Shown here piece by piece: positions 53,501-62,175 of a stretch of 64,000 nt of DNA (its first letter is position 1; every line of letters begins with the position of its first letter). Source of the DNA: Apostichopus japonicus (Eukaryota; Echinodermata; Holothuroidea; Aspidochirotida; Stichopodidae); contig NC_092565.1 in the NCBI RefSeq assembly GCF_037975245.1, positions 2,116,499-2,180,498 on the forward strand, in the 5' to 3' direction. The translations under genes were made by a program, and so were the position numbers. Under the pieces are notes generated by a model that was not told where the DNA came from, did not search any database, and saw only the letters and a program-made list of their open reading frames with translations.

Positions 53501-56500
53501 TGATATGGTGAACCAGAAAACCCATGGAATATTAAAAGACCATGCACATCCTCTTTTCCAGAACTATGTATTCTGCCGTTCAGGCAGCAGACTTCGCATG
53601 CCACGGTCTAAGCATAGCAGATTCAGGTTTTCTTTTTTACCCAATTCTGTTTCTCTTTTCAACCTGAGGGTTGTTAGATAGGTTTCTTTTGTTTTATAAT
53701 CTTGTTTGTTTGTTTTGTTATATGTATATACATGTATATATGTGTATATTTTTCACACATGTATGGATATTGTTGCTGTTGATATTTTTACCTTTTCATT
53801 CACCTTCTCTGTGTTTTGTTTATACTAATATTTAACTGTATTCTGCATGTAACTTTGAAACTTTGATTATTTATGTGTTTTGCTGCAGGGCGACAAATTT
53901 CCATATCTTATGGACGAAATAAATCTCTATCTCTCTATCTCTATATGTTTACCATGCGTTTGAATGTTTGCGATTTGTCTAAGTTGTCTGATATCACTGG
54001 CACTACCTATACTGTAGGCTAGGTAGATAAATGATTACTTTGTTTAACAGTTAACTTTAGTCATTATATGCAGTGCATCTAGTTAAATTAAGATAATGTA
54101 CATCCTTAAGAATGTTCTGATAATTTACAAACTTTAAGTAGGCCTCTTTTAGATTTTTGGTCCAAGTCACTGTGGTTGATACAATGAGGAGTAGACCAGA
54201 ACTGACCGGTCACTGGGAGTGGACAGTGCTAAAACATTACTACAGTAGTGATAGTGTATTCATTGAGAGAGACAGGGAAGTGAAGAGTAGTGAAGTAAAA
54301 TACATTGCAAAGGTACTCCACTTCTGAAAGCTGATGAGAGCAAAGTCATTAGTGGAATTGGAACACTTAAAACTTAAAAGAGTAAAGAAGCAAATCCTGG
54401 GACCTAGATGATAGCCACTCCCTCTATTTAAAACTTTGGCCATGCTTTATGCATAGTCATGCATATTCATATATGAGCTAGGGTAAGTGCATGATTATAA
54501 ATTGCTGCATGTTTGTAGCTTTCAGCTACTGTACTATGAGTGATTAACTATTTTCCCTAAAATATAGAACTATGACTTGCAGGTTTAAGAAAGGGTATTC
54601 AAGTAGCTCCACACTCTGTGAAATGTGACAGCTTGGTAGTCCATGTAAACTATGAAAGTGCAGAACAATGCTGTACTCCGAAACCTTCCTCCACAGAGGT
54701 TGACAGGAAAACTATTACGACTTTTGCAACTTTGTGGCCAGAGGAAGGTATTAAATCTGTCAGTACTTTCCCCCTCTAAATGCAGATAGTACACATTACG
54801 GGGCAACAATCACCAAACTATAATTTTCATCAAATCTGTTGTTGGGTTAATTATTTCACAATTTATTTAACTTTCATTTTAACAACTGATCACCTTGAAT
54901 GACCTTTGAACTCTGCAGAAACAAATGGATCTTGTACTCAATAAGATGGATCCACATAAATTAAGCTTTCCATTTGACTTTGAGTTTATCCTGTTAATCA
55001 GGTTTTATGACTTAAACCTCCACAGACTGCAACAGGGACTTCTACTCAATAAGGTGCATCCATGGACTACGTATATGGAGTTCATCCAACTTCTACTTCA
55101 TAAGTTAACGTGTGTACAAGGTTTTCGGACTCTGTCCTCAAATGTGATTCCAACTCATCAGAAAGCAATGAGTTTCTTCTACTCAATATGGGGCATCCAA
55201 ATACTACATAATAAGATTCATCCACCTTGTGGTTTTTGAGTACTCATGCTTACAATGTTTTCAGACTATGACCTCCACAGACAAAAGTATGGTTCTTCAA
55301 CTCGATAAGGTGCACTTACATACCATATATGGTGTTTACCCAGGTGTCGTATAGTTATCCTGTTTACAAACACACGCCATCACCATCTCATATATTCCTT
55401 TCGCCACTAGCAAGGAATGAACAAATGCAATTGTAACTGAAGAAATGCCCTTGTTATACATACCAAGAAATGATTGATGGGACTTACGTGATACCATTCT
55501 GCATAGAATGACTGAAACTTGTAGCTATAGTTCAACAAGATTTGCTTTAAATGTTATAAATTCTATTTTGAAAATGCTAGGTGGAAAGGAGACACAAACC
55601 TGCTAGAAGAAGTTCCAGAAATCACCCTAGACTCCTGTCCATCAGCAATGAATACAGACTTATCGCCATCAAAGTTGCTGACACCTTCATCCTCACTAAA
55701 GTCACAACCTTCATATTGATCAGTGGGTCCATGGAATGGTTCTTCAATATCCAAAGGTTCCGGGACAGCTGCCATGTCAAATGCTTGCTGACTAGCTGTT
55801 TTATGTCCACTGGACTGCTCCTGCAAGTTGTTAAGTCAAAATCAATTGCTTTAATTTCTCAAAAGGTTCTAACTAAAGTTCCTGCTAATATACAAAAACA
55901 GGGAGTAGTTTTAATATGGTATTGCATTTTTGAGATGCAATTTTTACATTGTATAGCACTTTTTTCAACCTTTGCATTGCAGCTTCTAAAATGTTATCCT
56001 AATGCATTTTCTGCATTTTTCATGGTTGTGACAATTCAAAACTTATATAAGACCAGCAGGAACTCCTGAAGACAGGGTTATAAAGATTTTAAGATAATTA
56101 CCACCCATAATCAATAAAAATATGTTAAAAGCCGACAGCCCCATGATTACTGTACCTCCATGGTATCTCTGTTATCATTTGCCTTAGCTGGTCTCAATTA
56201 TTGCACAGCCAATGTAACCTGTAATGGTTGTACATACTGAAAGAGCAACATCACAATTGTTGTACTATAGTGGAATATGACAGTGTTGTATGTCAACATT
56301 CAATATCATAATATTTATGCCCACATGTACTAGCTATTAACCAACAACTGTAGTTTGGATATAATCTGATTGAAGTTTGTGGAGTTATTGATTGCAAATT
56401 TAAAAGTTTGGACACTCCAATAAATTTGGGCCTGAAACTTTTTTAAGTGTGAAAGGTCCAAAAATATATGGATCAAAAGTATATTTGCCCCCAAAAACGT

Positions 56501-59500
56501 GGGTCCAAATAATGTGTCCCTAAATGCATTTGAGGTGGAAATAAAATTTAGGCCCATCCGGCCCATAAATCGGCCTGGAATTTTTGGGGCCCAGATGACC
56601 TACATGTACCAGCTATTAATCAGCACCTGTATACCAGGTTTAGCTACAATCTGACTTAAGGCTGCAGAGTTATTGCAATGTAAAGAAACTGTAACATCAA
56701 AGGAGACAACATGATAACAGACAGCAGAGAAGTATACAACATAATACATTGCCCTTTCGGTGTTCCATACAATGAGACCTAGACCTTGCTAAACAGATCG
56801 CATCTATCAAATGGAGCCTGAATACACAGTGGAGAAAGTGAGACCTAGAGCTTGCTATTAAACACATCGTACTGTATGTATGGCCGACACTGGCAGTTAC
56901 TATATCATGGACTTCCAACTAGTACTTCCAACACTAGTAACAGTTCTGGGGCAAGCCTGCTGCTTTTGTGCTTTTTGTACATTCTCTTTTCTCTGGAAAC
57001 CTTTTCCTGTGAGGAATAACATAATATTATATTCCCTTCCCTGCTCCTTCTTCCCCTCTCCTGTTTACACAACCAATGCTTAGTACTGCAGCATTTTGCA
57101 CCAACTTCCCAAACTTATAATGTGGCTCACTGACGTCATTTTTGAAGTGCCCGTGTTACATAATTGCTCCAACACAGTAGGTTTGAAAAAATAATCAGCG
57201 ATTTCCTGGAAATTTGGGGGAAAGGTAGTTTTGACTAGTTATTGCACATAGGGTGTAAGAATATTGGTCTCTACGATGAGGTCACTGAAAAACCCCAGGG
57301 TTTATTTCTCCTTTAAGGTTTTCTCATGTTTCCTTAAAGAAGGAGAGGTATAATATTTGTACATACTGAAAGAGTGCCATTAATTAAGATTGTTTTATTG
57401 TAAGACTAGAGTCCAAAATACATGTGCTCCAGCATCCCTCCTTTGTGCTGACTACTGAAATTCCCTATTTCGTTACAACTATGTTAGCCTGTTAGGTGTA
57501 GTGCAATACATGCTATGCAGTTGTTTATAGTGTAACTTGCTTATATACATATCAATGTTTTGGTAATGATCAATCGATCTGCACATACCATGTAAGTGTG
57601 TGTGCAACATGTCGTTAAGTAATTTCAGTAAGGGCAGCTTTTTAGGCTTCCTCAAGTTGTCACAATTCCAATATATATGTGATGATACCATGCCCATTGG
57701 CTTTGCTATTCTTGTTATTAATGTAAATCACAAATTTTGATATACTTCTTTGCATATAAATAACAAATTATTTATTTTGCATAGCATGTTGGCGTATGAA
57801 TCTGATACGATACTGGGTTCATTACACCCTGCATTGGAGCTGTGATGTTGTTCTAGAGCTGGGAATAGTAGAAGGTGTAAATCTTTTGCCTATGTTCTAT
57901 TTCAAACACAAACATCATCCTTTCAATTGAATACAATACAAATTTCAACCCAAATTTTAAATCTTAGTTTGCTACAACTTAAAAAGTAATATGCTTACAA
58001 AAGATTAAAAAGATTTGACTACAAACCATTTCGTTCCTTTTCCAGTTTGCAAATACGAAGTCTTCGAAGTGAGTAAAAATCTGCAAGCTATCCAACATCT
58101 TAGCAAAGTAGATATCTACAAAAAAAATAAAAAGAAGAGAAGTCAGCATGTATATGCTATGTAAATCAAAGCTGTCAGCTAAATGAAGCCCTATTCAGGA
58201 TATGTCCTTTTGAAGTCTTGTGAGTATGCTGACAAGAGAAATACGCCTGCTACTTTAAACAAATGAACCCACGTCAAAATTCAGTTTATTGCTTCAAGCC
58301 CTGCAGAAAAGGAGAACATACAGGGTTTTTGTTAAGAAATGAAGTAGGTGGGTCAAGTTGAAAAGTAGGTGGGACTGTCTGTATGCGGACATGGGGGAGG
58401 GGTCTAAGGGGAGGGGGACCCCCCTCCCCTTTTGCTGGAAAATTGCAATTTAAAAAGTCTCTAGATGCAAAATGGTGCAATATTCAGTTGTTTGGTCAAT
58501 GATATTGCCCCCTCCCAATCACCCCTTTCTTCTGTCCTATTTTTCTTTTTGTCTCCTGAATTTTTTTATTAACACTCGGGTCATGGAGCCTAGGGAGGTA
58601 GCTATGCCACTGAACTGAACTTAGCAAGGGTGTGACGCACTTACTGCATTAAATGAAGTGCGATCATAACAAAATGATAATAGGTCTACGGTACCTACAA
58701 AGTGAGTAGGTTTTTACTGCCAAAAAATACCCAACTAGGTCTGTGATAGAACCTTCTGTTTTTTATTCAGCTTTTACCTCTGTTGAGCAACAATTTGTAT
58801 GTCAAGAGAAGCCCTTCGCCTACCTCTACTCTCACCCACCCCTCGGCCTCATCTCCTCGACCATACTACTAATGTTCAACTTCTTGTAGTTTTTACCAAC
58901 AGTTAACTGCTGTGACAGTTTCAATCACACCTGACCTGGTTGTGGGTATTTATTTCTCTCGATTTTTTTCGTCATTTTTTTTTTTTAATTTAATTTAATT
59001 TTTTTTAAATTTATTTATTATTATTATTTTTATACTGAGCGTCGCAAAGTAGCCGGGTCATGTACGTGCAGAAAGCGGGTCATTTGACTCGGGTCCCGGC
59101 TACTAACAAAAACCCTGACATATTAGTATAGGAAATATTTCTTACCTTCAATTTCAGTGAGATCAATTTGTTGATCACTGCTGATGTCTTCTGGGGAGGG
59201 TTTCTCATTTAAAATGATATTTGAATCGAGAAGCAGCTCACAGGAATCATCTTGACACGATAAATGATTCAAGAGAAGTCCATATGTACCCCCTTCATCA
59301 AATGAGGCAGACGTTTTCTCAAACAATGGGTCCACCTGAGCAGGAAGCAAGTGTTTTTAATTTTCATCCACCCCTATGTTCGAAGTCATCAAACCAAGGC
59401 AATTATAAAATGAATACATTAAAACTACGCTCAATAGATTAAAGCACTCCTGACTTTAAAAAGTAGAAATTCAGCATCTTTCAAAGCTAAGTTGTAGTTA

Positions 59501-61884
59501 AATAGTTGCTATGAAATTTATTGTAAAATGTAGTTGGGTCATTCCATGAGGTTGGGCAGCAGAGTGTCCCTATCAATGTCAAATTTTCAACATGTTCTTT
59601 ACAGTTGCAACATGTTGTAAAGCTAAATCATATGTGGCCAAAAAATACACAAAAATGCACACATACAAGCTTAAGTTACACATCTGATATGGTCAACTGT
59701 CAATCTTTCAATTTCTAGTACTGATAAAATTAACCAGCTTCTGTAGTTTTTCTTTCAACCAGCATGAAAGAAATTGTTTATGTAACATCAATATCATCGG
59801 TATTTATTAAGTTGTAAAATATGACATAACATTCATGTAAAGTCAGATCATGAAACAGCAGACCCACCCTCCAAACCAAAAAATCCCCAACAATAGTACA
59901 ACAGATTGTGTGTAGCTTTCAAAGGTACTGCAGTTCAGAGGTACTTCTAAGTAGTTACTGTTAATAGTCTTTTTGTAAATAGTCTTTTTTGTAGTCTTTT
60001 TGTAAATAGTCTTTTTGTAAATAGTCTTTTTGTAAATAGTAAATAGTGTAAATAGTAAATAGTGTAAATAGTAAATAGTGTAAATAGTCTCCTTGTAAAT
60101 GTGACACAGTATATAAACTTGATAAACAGTAAAAACTGTACCTAATAACAGGACAGTTATTTTTATAATACAAATTATATATATAACGTAACTGAAGAAG
60201 TGCCAATTTTTTTGCATCTAGGCCAATAGTGCTCTCCAGTCATATAAAAAATCAACAGATTACAACAGTACGTACTGTTCCAAGAGTTTCACTATGTATG
60301 CGAATTTGCTTGTAACTATTGAAAAATAGATCTTTGAACCATACTTCAGTAGTTCCAAGTCAAGCTAACTAACACCTAACTTGTGTTTCTAAAGCATGCT
60401 TTTCCTTCAGAAAATATTCACAAGTGAAACAAACCATGAATTAGTCAATCACCCAGTATGCAAATGCACCTGGTGTGTTTACATGCTTGTGAGCACTTTC
60501 AAGCAATTGTGTAACTTTAATATAGATACAGATAAAGCATTTAGTGCCATATGTAGAGAGATTGAAGAGGCCTATTGTAGATGTACACTGACGTCACCAC
60601 TGGCTATTCGGCTCTTTTCTAAAGCAAATAAGTAATATCAATATTCTATTACATCTAACCTAAAGGAGGGTAGAGTATTGCAAAAACTTGAACAATACTC
60701 AAACCAAGGAAGTATACTATTGTTTTGCTTGCCCTTACACATGAGAAGTGTTTATATTTTTAATACATAATAGTGTCCTGTTATATGTATGAAATACAGT
60801 TAATTTATTTGTAAGCTCTTCAATTCCCTCATAACAGCTCTGAAATTTAACGCATCCCACGGAACATGTCTACTTGTCTGTTCTGGCACTCAAATATAAA
60901 GAAAATGTTAAGATTTTACTTAATAATGGCCTACATGTAATCCTTCCAGAACAATGAGATACAGTCTTGTACAAACTTGACCATTTTGAATAGCAAGTAT
61001 AATTCCATTCAGGTCTTTAGCATGTTTGACTTGAGTTCCACTTACATAGTTCTGCTTCAAAACTTTTGACATCATGTCATGATAAATAATACTAATCAGT
61101 CTCAAATACATTCTCGCAAAACTTGTTTGTTAACAAGGCACATTTCTAGAAATAGTCACAAGAACTGACTATAATATTGCAAACACATTTTGAAAAGCCA
61201 AATGATACAAACTTTCCATTTGAAGAAAAGATGTGCAATCTGAACAAAACACACTTATTGTATACAAACTGCCAGTGATGTCTTTGAAGGTTTCAGTCAC
61301 AATGTTTGCATTTTTTCTTCAACTTTTAAACATTCATTCAACCTTATTTTGTTTACTTTTCTCTTCTTAAAATGGTTAGATAAATGAGAAACAATGCAAG
61401 TTGCAATGAATGCTATGAGCAGCAGCAGTAGCAAGGTTGACTGAACTGAATGCTTACCTCAAAGCCAAGATCAAATTTATTGACATTTATGTTCTTGAGG
61501 TTTGTTTCAACAGTATTGGAATGTCTCAACTGCAAAGAAAATATTAGCATAGATTTTAATAGTTAACATTTCACTATGTTTACTCAGGCATACACTGGCC
61601 TGGATACTGTATATACACAAAATGTTTGTTTTAAAATACTTGACTTAATGACTGCTGGAGCAGACAAACATCACAGTTCAAGGTATATCACATGTTAGTT
61701 GATCGTGTTAGATTACATCTTGTGATTTTCTCTCTTTGGAGAAGAGATGAAGGAGATATCAGCATCTCATGCATCCTCTCTTCATGCTATGAGATCTGAA
61801 GTTGACCAATGGATGACATAGACCTTACCCTTTTCTTTGTTTTCGATTTCACTTCCCCTTCTGTATCCATGTCTTCATCACATC
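32510..61884 (-). CDS. NCAPH: Condensin complex subunit 2 (NCAPH/Barren, gamma-kleisin), 13 exons, 5' part outside window
   Basis: This is the kleisin of condensin I, the ATP-driven ring that compacts and resolves mitotic chromosomes. The N-terminal domain of kleisins binds the SMC2 neck, the C-terminal winged helix binds the SMC4 head, and the middle recruits the HEAT subunits NCAPD2 and NCAPG. Thirteen exons total 1,562 nt (about 520 codons). They align in order with vertebrate NCAPH from the linker before NLKNINVN to the stop. Landmarks are [67 protein letters not shown] and [16 protein letters not shown]. All introns are GT-AG and all phases join in frame. Human NCAPH has about 741 residues, so about 200 N-terminal residues, including the SMC2-binding domain, must lie beyond 64,000. 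Introns hold many repeats, but no exon is broken. Joined coordinates are given in the exon entries. Confidence 0.95.
32657..36516. repeat. 74/77-bp minisatellite, about 51 copies, in the last NCAPH intron
   Basis: The unit is GACATCACCACCATCATT, ACAGTTAAAAGACATGG, ATGCTTATGATGATGAGAA, then TTGAAACTCCAAACATTAGT. Two length classes exist: 74 bp (ACAGTTAAAAG) and 77 bp (ACAGTAGTCAAAAG). A separate polymorphism is CACCACC versus CACCCCC. The copies are extremely similar, so the array is young or actively homogenised. It fills most of a 4,471-bp intron. Each unit has CATCATTA and TTATGATG arms that could pair. Confidence 0.97.
35460..36214. repeat. 151-bp dimeric higher-order repeat, five copies
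   Basis: Within the minisatellite a 74-bp unit (CACCACC, TTAAAAG) and a 77-bp unit (CACCCCC, TAGTCAAAAG) alternate strictly for exactly 755 bp, which is five times 151. Elsewhere in the array the two unit types are mixed without this order. Confidence 0.88.
36518..36670. repeat. 47-bp tandem repeat, about 3.3 copies
   Basis: Copies start at 36,518, 36,565, 36,611 and (partial) 36,658, built on ACTGTGTAACACACAACC, ACCATCTGATGTATTC and ATTAAACACCATA. It abuts the end of the 74/77-bp array inside the same intron. Confidence 0.9.
36671..37040. other. Remainder of the last NCAPH intron
   Basis: Unique sequence. A possible acceptor (minus strand TTGTTGCAG near 36,733) would lead into an immediate in-frame stop, so I do not call an exon. 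Confidence 0.5.
37041..37208 (-). CDS. NCAPH: NCAPH penultimate exon: [18 protein letters not shown]
   Basis: 168 nt, 56 codons, phase 0. It ends LHLANEK at a GTACGT donor. The segment [18 protein letters not shown] is nearly identical to the vertebrate C-terminal helix. Confidence 0.97.
37209..37741. other. NCAPH intron, unique part
   Basis: No feature seen apart from the splice acceptor of the 37,041-37,208 exon. Confidence 0.5.
37742..38360. repeat. 48-bp minisatellite, about 13 copies, in an NCAPH intron
   Basis: The unit is TTTGGAATGCCGAAATTAC, ACATAAGCCAGTGCATATCC, CTACACTTG. The variants GGATTGCC/GGAATGCC and ACATAAG/ACGTAAG recur in a patterned order. As 48 is a multiple of three, several frames on both strands stay open for more than 200 codons. 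These are artefacts in an intron with no conserved protein similarity. Confidence 0.95.
38477..38584 (-). CDS. NCAPH: NCAPH exon: [16 protein letters not shown] (start of winged helix)
   Basis: 108 nt, 36 codons, phase 0. [19 protein letters not shown] is the most diagnostic stretch of the family and marks the C-terminal SMC4-binding domain. The acceptor is GAATAG. Confidence 0.98.
38585..40791. other. NCAPH intron without recognisable elements
   Basis: AT-rich and rich in TGACCT/AGGTCA-like words (for example 39,510-39,660). A minus-strand ORF at 39,648-39,995 has no family signature. Nothing supportable. Confidence 0.5.
40792..40932 (-). CDS. NCAPH: NCAPH exon: LVAQPHK end
   Basis: 141 nt, 47 codons, phase 0. 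It starts with the acidic DDCDDDCGF and ends [12 protein letters not shown], matching the human NLVAEPQKV boundary. Confidence 0.92.
41134..41933 (+). mobile_element. CAGGG MITE copy 1, 800 bp, 5-bp target duplication ATAAT
   Basis: The ends are CAGGGTTTTTGTTAG and CTTAACAAAAACCCTG, flanked by ATAAT on both sides (41,129-41,133; 41,934-41,938). The head carries AGCCGGGACCCGGGTCA. The interior holds a (A)n-TGACG repeat, a CACTTTGTAGGTACC block and the tail AAGTAGGTGGGTCAAG on the complementary strand. There is no transposase. A second copy in opposite orientation lies at 58,321-59,117. The TIR and 5-bp duplication resemble the 5-bp class of hAT-like elements, but the superfamily is uncertain. 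Confidence 0.85.
41220..41310 (+). repeat. A-rich TGACG(C) microsatellite inside MITE copy 1
   Basis: About four units of roughly 19 bp, an A-run followed by TGACGC. The other MITE copy has a T-rich stretch at the equivalent place (about 58,970-59,030) without this expansion, so it grew after the copies separated. Confidence 0.8.
41939..42900. other. NCAPH intron between MITE and retroelement relic
   Basis: No conserved feature seen. ORF 42,211-42,453 is not recognisable. Confidence 0.4.
42901..43126. repeat. Three-copy tandem repeat with shrinking unit (87, 79, 60 bp)
   Basis: Copies at 42,901-42,987, 42,988-43,066 and 43,067-43,126 share TTCTTCTAGTGATGGGAA and TCCCAGGTACACGTTTG but differ by internal deletions. 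It abuts the gypsy relic and may derive from its 3' part. Confidence 0.82.
43150..45100 (-). pseudogene. Decayed Ty3/gypsy retrotransposon (gag zinc knuckle, RT, RNase H)
   Basis: A relic on the minus strand, with fragments in several frames in the expected order. A gag-type CCHC-like knuckle lies at 44,907-45,095 ([15 protein letters not shown]). The segment before the RT lies at about 44,130-44,300 ([12 protein letters not shown]). The RT core lies at 43,866-44,120, with [13 protein letters not shown] and the YIDYI remnant of the YxDD site, where the second catalytic Asp is lost. The RNase H start lies at about 43,432-43,617 ([12 protein letters not shown]), then [10 protein letters not shown] near 43,310. 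Frameshifts and stops separate the pieces, and no LTR or integrase was recognised. It cannot encode a working polyprotein. It sits in an NCAPH intron in the same orientation as the gene. Confidence 0.9.
45101..45780. other. NCAPH intron, unique part
   Basis: No recognisable feature. Confidence 0.4.
45781..45891 (-). CDS. NCAPH: NCAPH exon: YDYxNxND...NFCP motif
   Basis: 111 nt, 37 codons, phase 0. [14 protein letters not shown] aligns with human YDYNNPNDTSNFCP. This conserved acidic element precedes the C-terminal winged-helix region. Confidence 0.96.
46655..46800 (+). repeat. Dispersed repeat, copy related to 62,034-62,175
   Basis: Shared blocks include GTGGTAAGCCAT, GTGCACACCAAAATGAA, CAGGAATCAGTTATCA and TTGACAAAGTCTATTTATTG in the same order and orientation, with several indels. 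An old interspersed element, family unknown. Confidence 0.75.
46855..46925 (+). repeat. Dispersed repeat, copy related to 56,281-56,350
   Basis: Shares GTGTTGTATGTCA, AATATTTATG and AGCTATTAACCAACAA with the later copy, same orientation. A further fragment with CATGTACCAGCTATTAA lies near 56,600. Confidence 0.7.
47708..47830 (-). CDS. NCAPH: NCAPH exon: [19 protein letters not shown]
   Basis: 123 nt, 41 codons, phase 0. [20 protein letters not shown] followed by [14 protein letters not shown] matches the [20 protein letters not shown] and NYNVDTLVQLHLKP blocks of the human protein. The donor is GTGAGT. Confidence 0.95.
48142..49403. mobile_element. piggyBac-like MITE bounded by TTAA
   Basis: Left end TTAAAGGAATTGTCTGG. 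Right end, reverse-complemented, TTAAAAGGATTGTCTGG. Both ends are TTAA, the piggyBac target. The interior is CpG-richer than the surrounding intron and has an internal direct duplication. No transposase ORF is visible. Assignment to piggyBac rests on TTAA and the TIR only. Confidence 0.62.
48634..49146. repeat. Internal direct duplication within the TTAA element
   Basis: Copies start at 48,634 and 48,913 with CGCAGAACTGTC[T/C]GATTGT and share GAGCTGGATA, CACAAAGACCACG and ATTTCACCGGAAATTA. They are diverged by substitutions and small indels, so the duplication is old. Confidence 0.82.
49404..49784. other. NCAPH intron, unique part
   Basis: No recognisable feature. Confidence 0.4.
49785..49873 (-). 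CDS. NCAPH: NCAPH exon: basic stretch and FRIDY motif
   Basis: 89 nt. Reads [18 protein letters not shown] then [11 protein letters not shown], matching KKxFEIDFEDDIDFDVYFRKTK of the human protein. The phase is correct on both sides. Confidence 0.94.
49874..50847. other. NCAPH intron, unique part
   Basis: No recognisable feature. Confidence 0.4.
50848..50981 (-). CDS. NCAPH: NCAPH exon: EYSYF...WAGPxHW motif
   Basis: 134 nt. The reading [22 protein letters not shown] continues into [15 protein letters not shown] and matches the vertebrate MCPLLSMKPGEYSYF / MWAGPDHWRF block without gaps. A second AG at the CATGCAG, 28 bases further in, could give an alternative, shorter exon. The upstream acceptor is preferred because its extra residues also align. 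Confidence 0.94.
50982..53173. other. NCAPH intron without recognisable elements
   Basis: Open readings at 51,373-51,687 and 52,655-52,933 show no family signature. The exons on either side join in phase without an additional exon here. Confidence 0.45.
53174..53210. repeat. Perfect 11-bp hairpin
   Basis: GCAGGGAGCTG at 53,174-53,184 pairs with CAGCTCCCTGC at 53,200-53,210 around a 15-base loop. It lies in an intron. It could be the end of a small transposon or a chance structure. Confidence 0.7.
53421..53947 (+). mobile_element. 3' end of a CR1/L2-type LINE, 5'-truncated
   Basis: A plus-strand reading from 53,421 ([14 protein letters not shown]) continues to [26 protein letters not shown] and [12 protein letters not shown]. 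It matches the C-terminal end of non-LTR reverse transcriptases (pattern HPL...LPSGRRYR...RNSFxPxxIxLLN). It is followed by a T-rich 3' UTR ending at GACGAAATAAA and a short (TCTATC)n tail, as in CR1-like elements. Antisense to NCAPH. Only the last 90 codons or so remain. Confidence 0.8.
53948..54919. other. NCAPH intron, unique part
   Basis: No recognisable feature. Confidence 0.4.
54920..55340. repeat. Degenerate tandem repeat
   Basis: TTCTACTCAATAAGGTGCATCC-like blocks recur about four times (near 54,935, 55,040, 55,175, 55,295) at uneven spacing of about 105-135 bp. Highly diverged, with an uncertain unit. Confidence 0.45.
55600..55820 (-). CDS. NCAPH: NCAPH exon: acidic, serine-rich middle region
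   Basis: 221 nt, 73 codons plus AG. It is strongly acidic ([23 protein letters not shown]) and poorly conserved, as in other NCAPH proteins. It ends in TSSS, and joining to the next exon makes a run of six serines. Confidence 0.85.
55821..58026. other. NCAPH intron with repeat traces
   Basis: Holds the dispersed repeat at 56,281-56,350 and a CACTGACGTCA-containing stretch near 57,125 that resembles a MITE remnant. No gene seen. Confidence 0.4.
56281..56350 (+). repeat. Dispersed repeat, copy related to 46,855-46,925
   Basis: Same-order match to the earlier copy, including GTGTTGTATGTCA and TAGCTATTAACCAACAA. Confidence 0.7.
58027..58115 (-). CDS. NCAPH: NCAPH exon: FxFxxW segment
   Basis: 89 nt (two bases completing a codon, then 29 codons). 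Contains [14 protein letters not shown], equivalent to the AGFQFTQWDSETH segment of the human protein. The phase joins the flanking exons. Confidence 0.88.
58321..59117 (-). mobile_element. CAGGG MITE copy 2, inverted relative to copy 1, 5-bp target duplication ACATA
   Basis: The ends are CAGGGTTTTTGTTAAG and TAGTAACAAAAACCCTG-like, a strong inverted repeat. The flanks are ACATA at 58,316-58,320 and 59,118-59,122. It is the reverse complement of 41,134-41,933 over nearly its full length, with few differences outside the A/T-rich tract. Its right end is 26 bp from the splice donor of the 59,146-59,335 exon, and its left end is about 205 bp upstream of the 58,027-58,115 exon. Confidence 0.88.
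59146..59335 (-). CDS. NCAPH: NCAPH exon: VDPLF / FDEGG core
   Basis: 190 nt, 63 codons plus one base. [16 protein letters not shown] aligns with the DPxFQKTAASFDE motif of the family, and [14 protein letters not shown] with its LHCQDYRSELL segment. The splice donor lies only 26 bp from the end of a MITE (58,321-59,117). Confidence 0.95.
59336..61457. other. NCAPH intron
   Basis: Contains a short tandem repeat (59,965-60,085) and otherwise unrecognised AT-rich sequence. ORF 60,396-60,635 has no known signature. Confidence 0.4.
59965..60085. repeat. Simple repeat of GTAAATAGTCTTTTT / GTAAATAGT units
   Basis: A 15-bp unit, TAGTCTTTTTGTAAA, repeated about four times, followed by several GTAAATAGT half-units. 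Confidence 0.85.
61458..61529 (-). CDS. NCAPH: NCAPH exon: conserved NLKNINVN segment
   Basis: 72 nt, 24 codons, phase 0 at both ends. Contains [19 protein letters not shown], matching the vertebrate pattern of IEQNINNLNVSEAD. Confidence 0.93.
61530..61828. other. NCAPH intron, unique part
   Basis: No feature seen. Confidence 0.4.
61829..61884 (-). CDS. NCAPH: NCAPH exon (first in window): acidic-to-basic linker
   Basis: 56 nt, between AG at 61,885-61,886 and GT at 61,827-61,828. It opens in phase with one base from the missing upstream exon, then reads [18 protein letters not shown]. This corresponds to the lysine-rich linker of human NCAPH just before the conserved N-x-x-N-x-N-V segment. 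Confidence 0.85.
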
Positions 61885-62033
61885 CTGGTCAAAACAAATA
61901 GAAAGACAATACATGAACCACTTTATGAACAAAACATTTGCAACTGAGAAAGTATTGCTGGCACTAGTACTGTACAGTGTATGTGACTAACTATACCGGG
62001 AAACAAAAACTATGTTGTTATGATGCCTAAAAA

Positions 62034-62175
62034 TATTAATAGTGTGGTAAGCCATACATGTTAAAAAACATGAACTTGTGCACACCAAAATGAAGGATTA
62101 TTTATTGACTTATACTGCAACATATAACGAGAGGTACCAGGAATCAGTTATCATGTTGACAAAGTCTATTTATTG
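62034..62175 (+). repeat. Dispersed repeat, copy related to 46,655-46,800
   Basis: Same ordered blocks as the copy at 46,655, including CAGGAATCAGTTATCA and TTGACAAAGTCTATTTATTG. Confidence 0.75.

Noticed and set aside
55563-56069. 162-codon plus-strand ORF at 55,581-56,069
   Set aside because: It overlaps a well-supported NCAPH exon on the opposite strand and has no similarity of its own.
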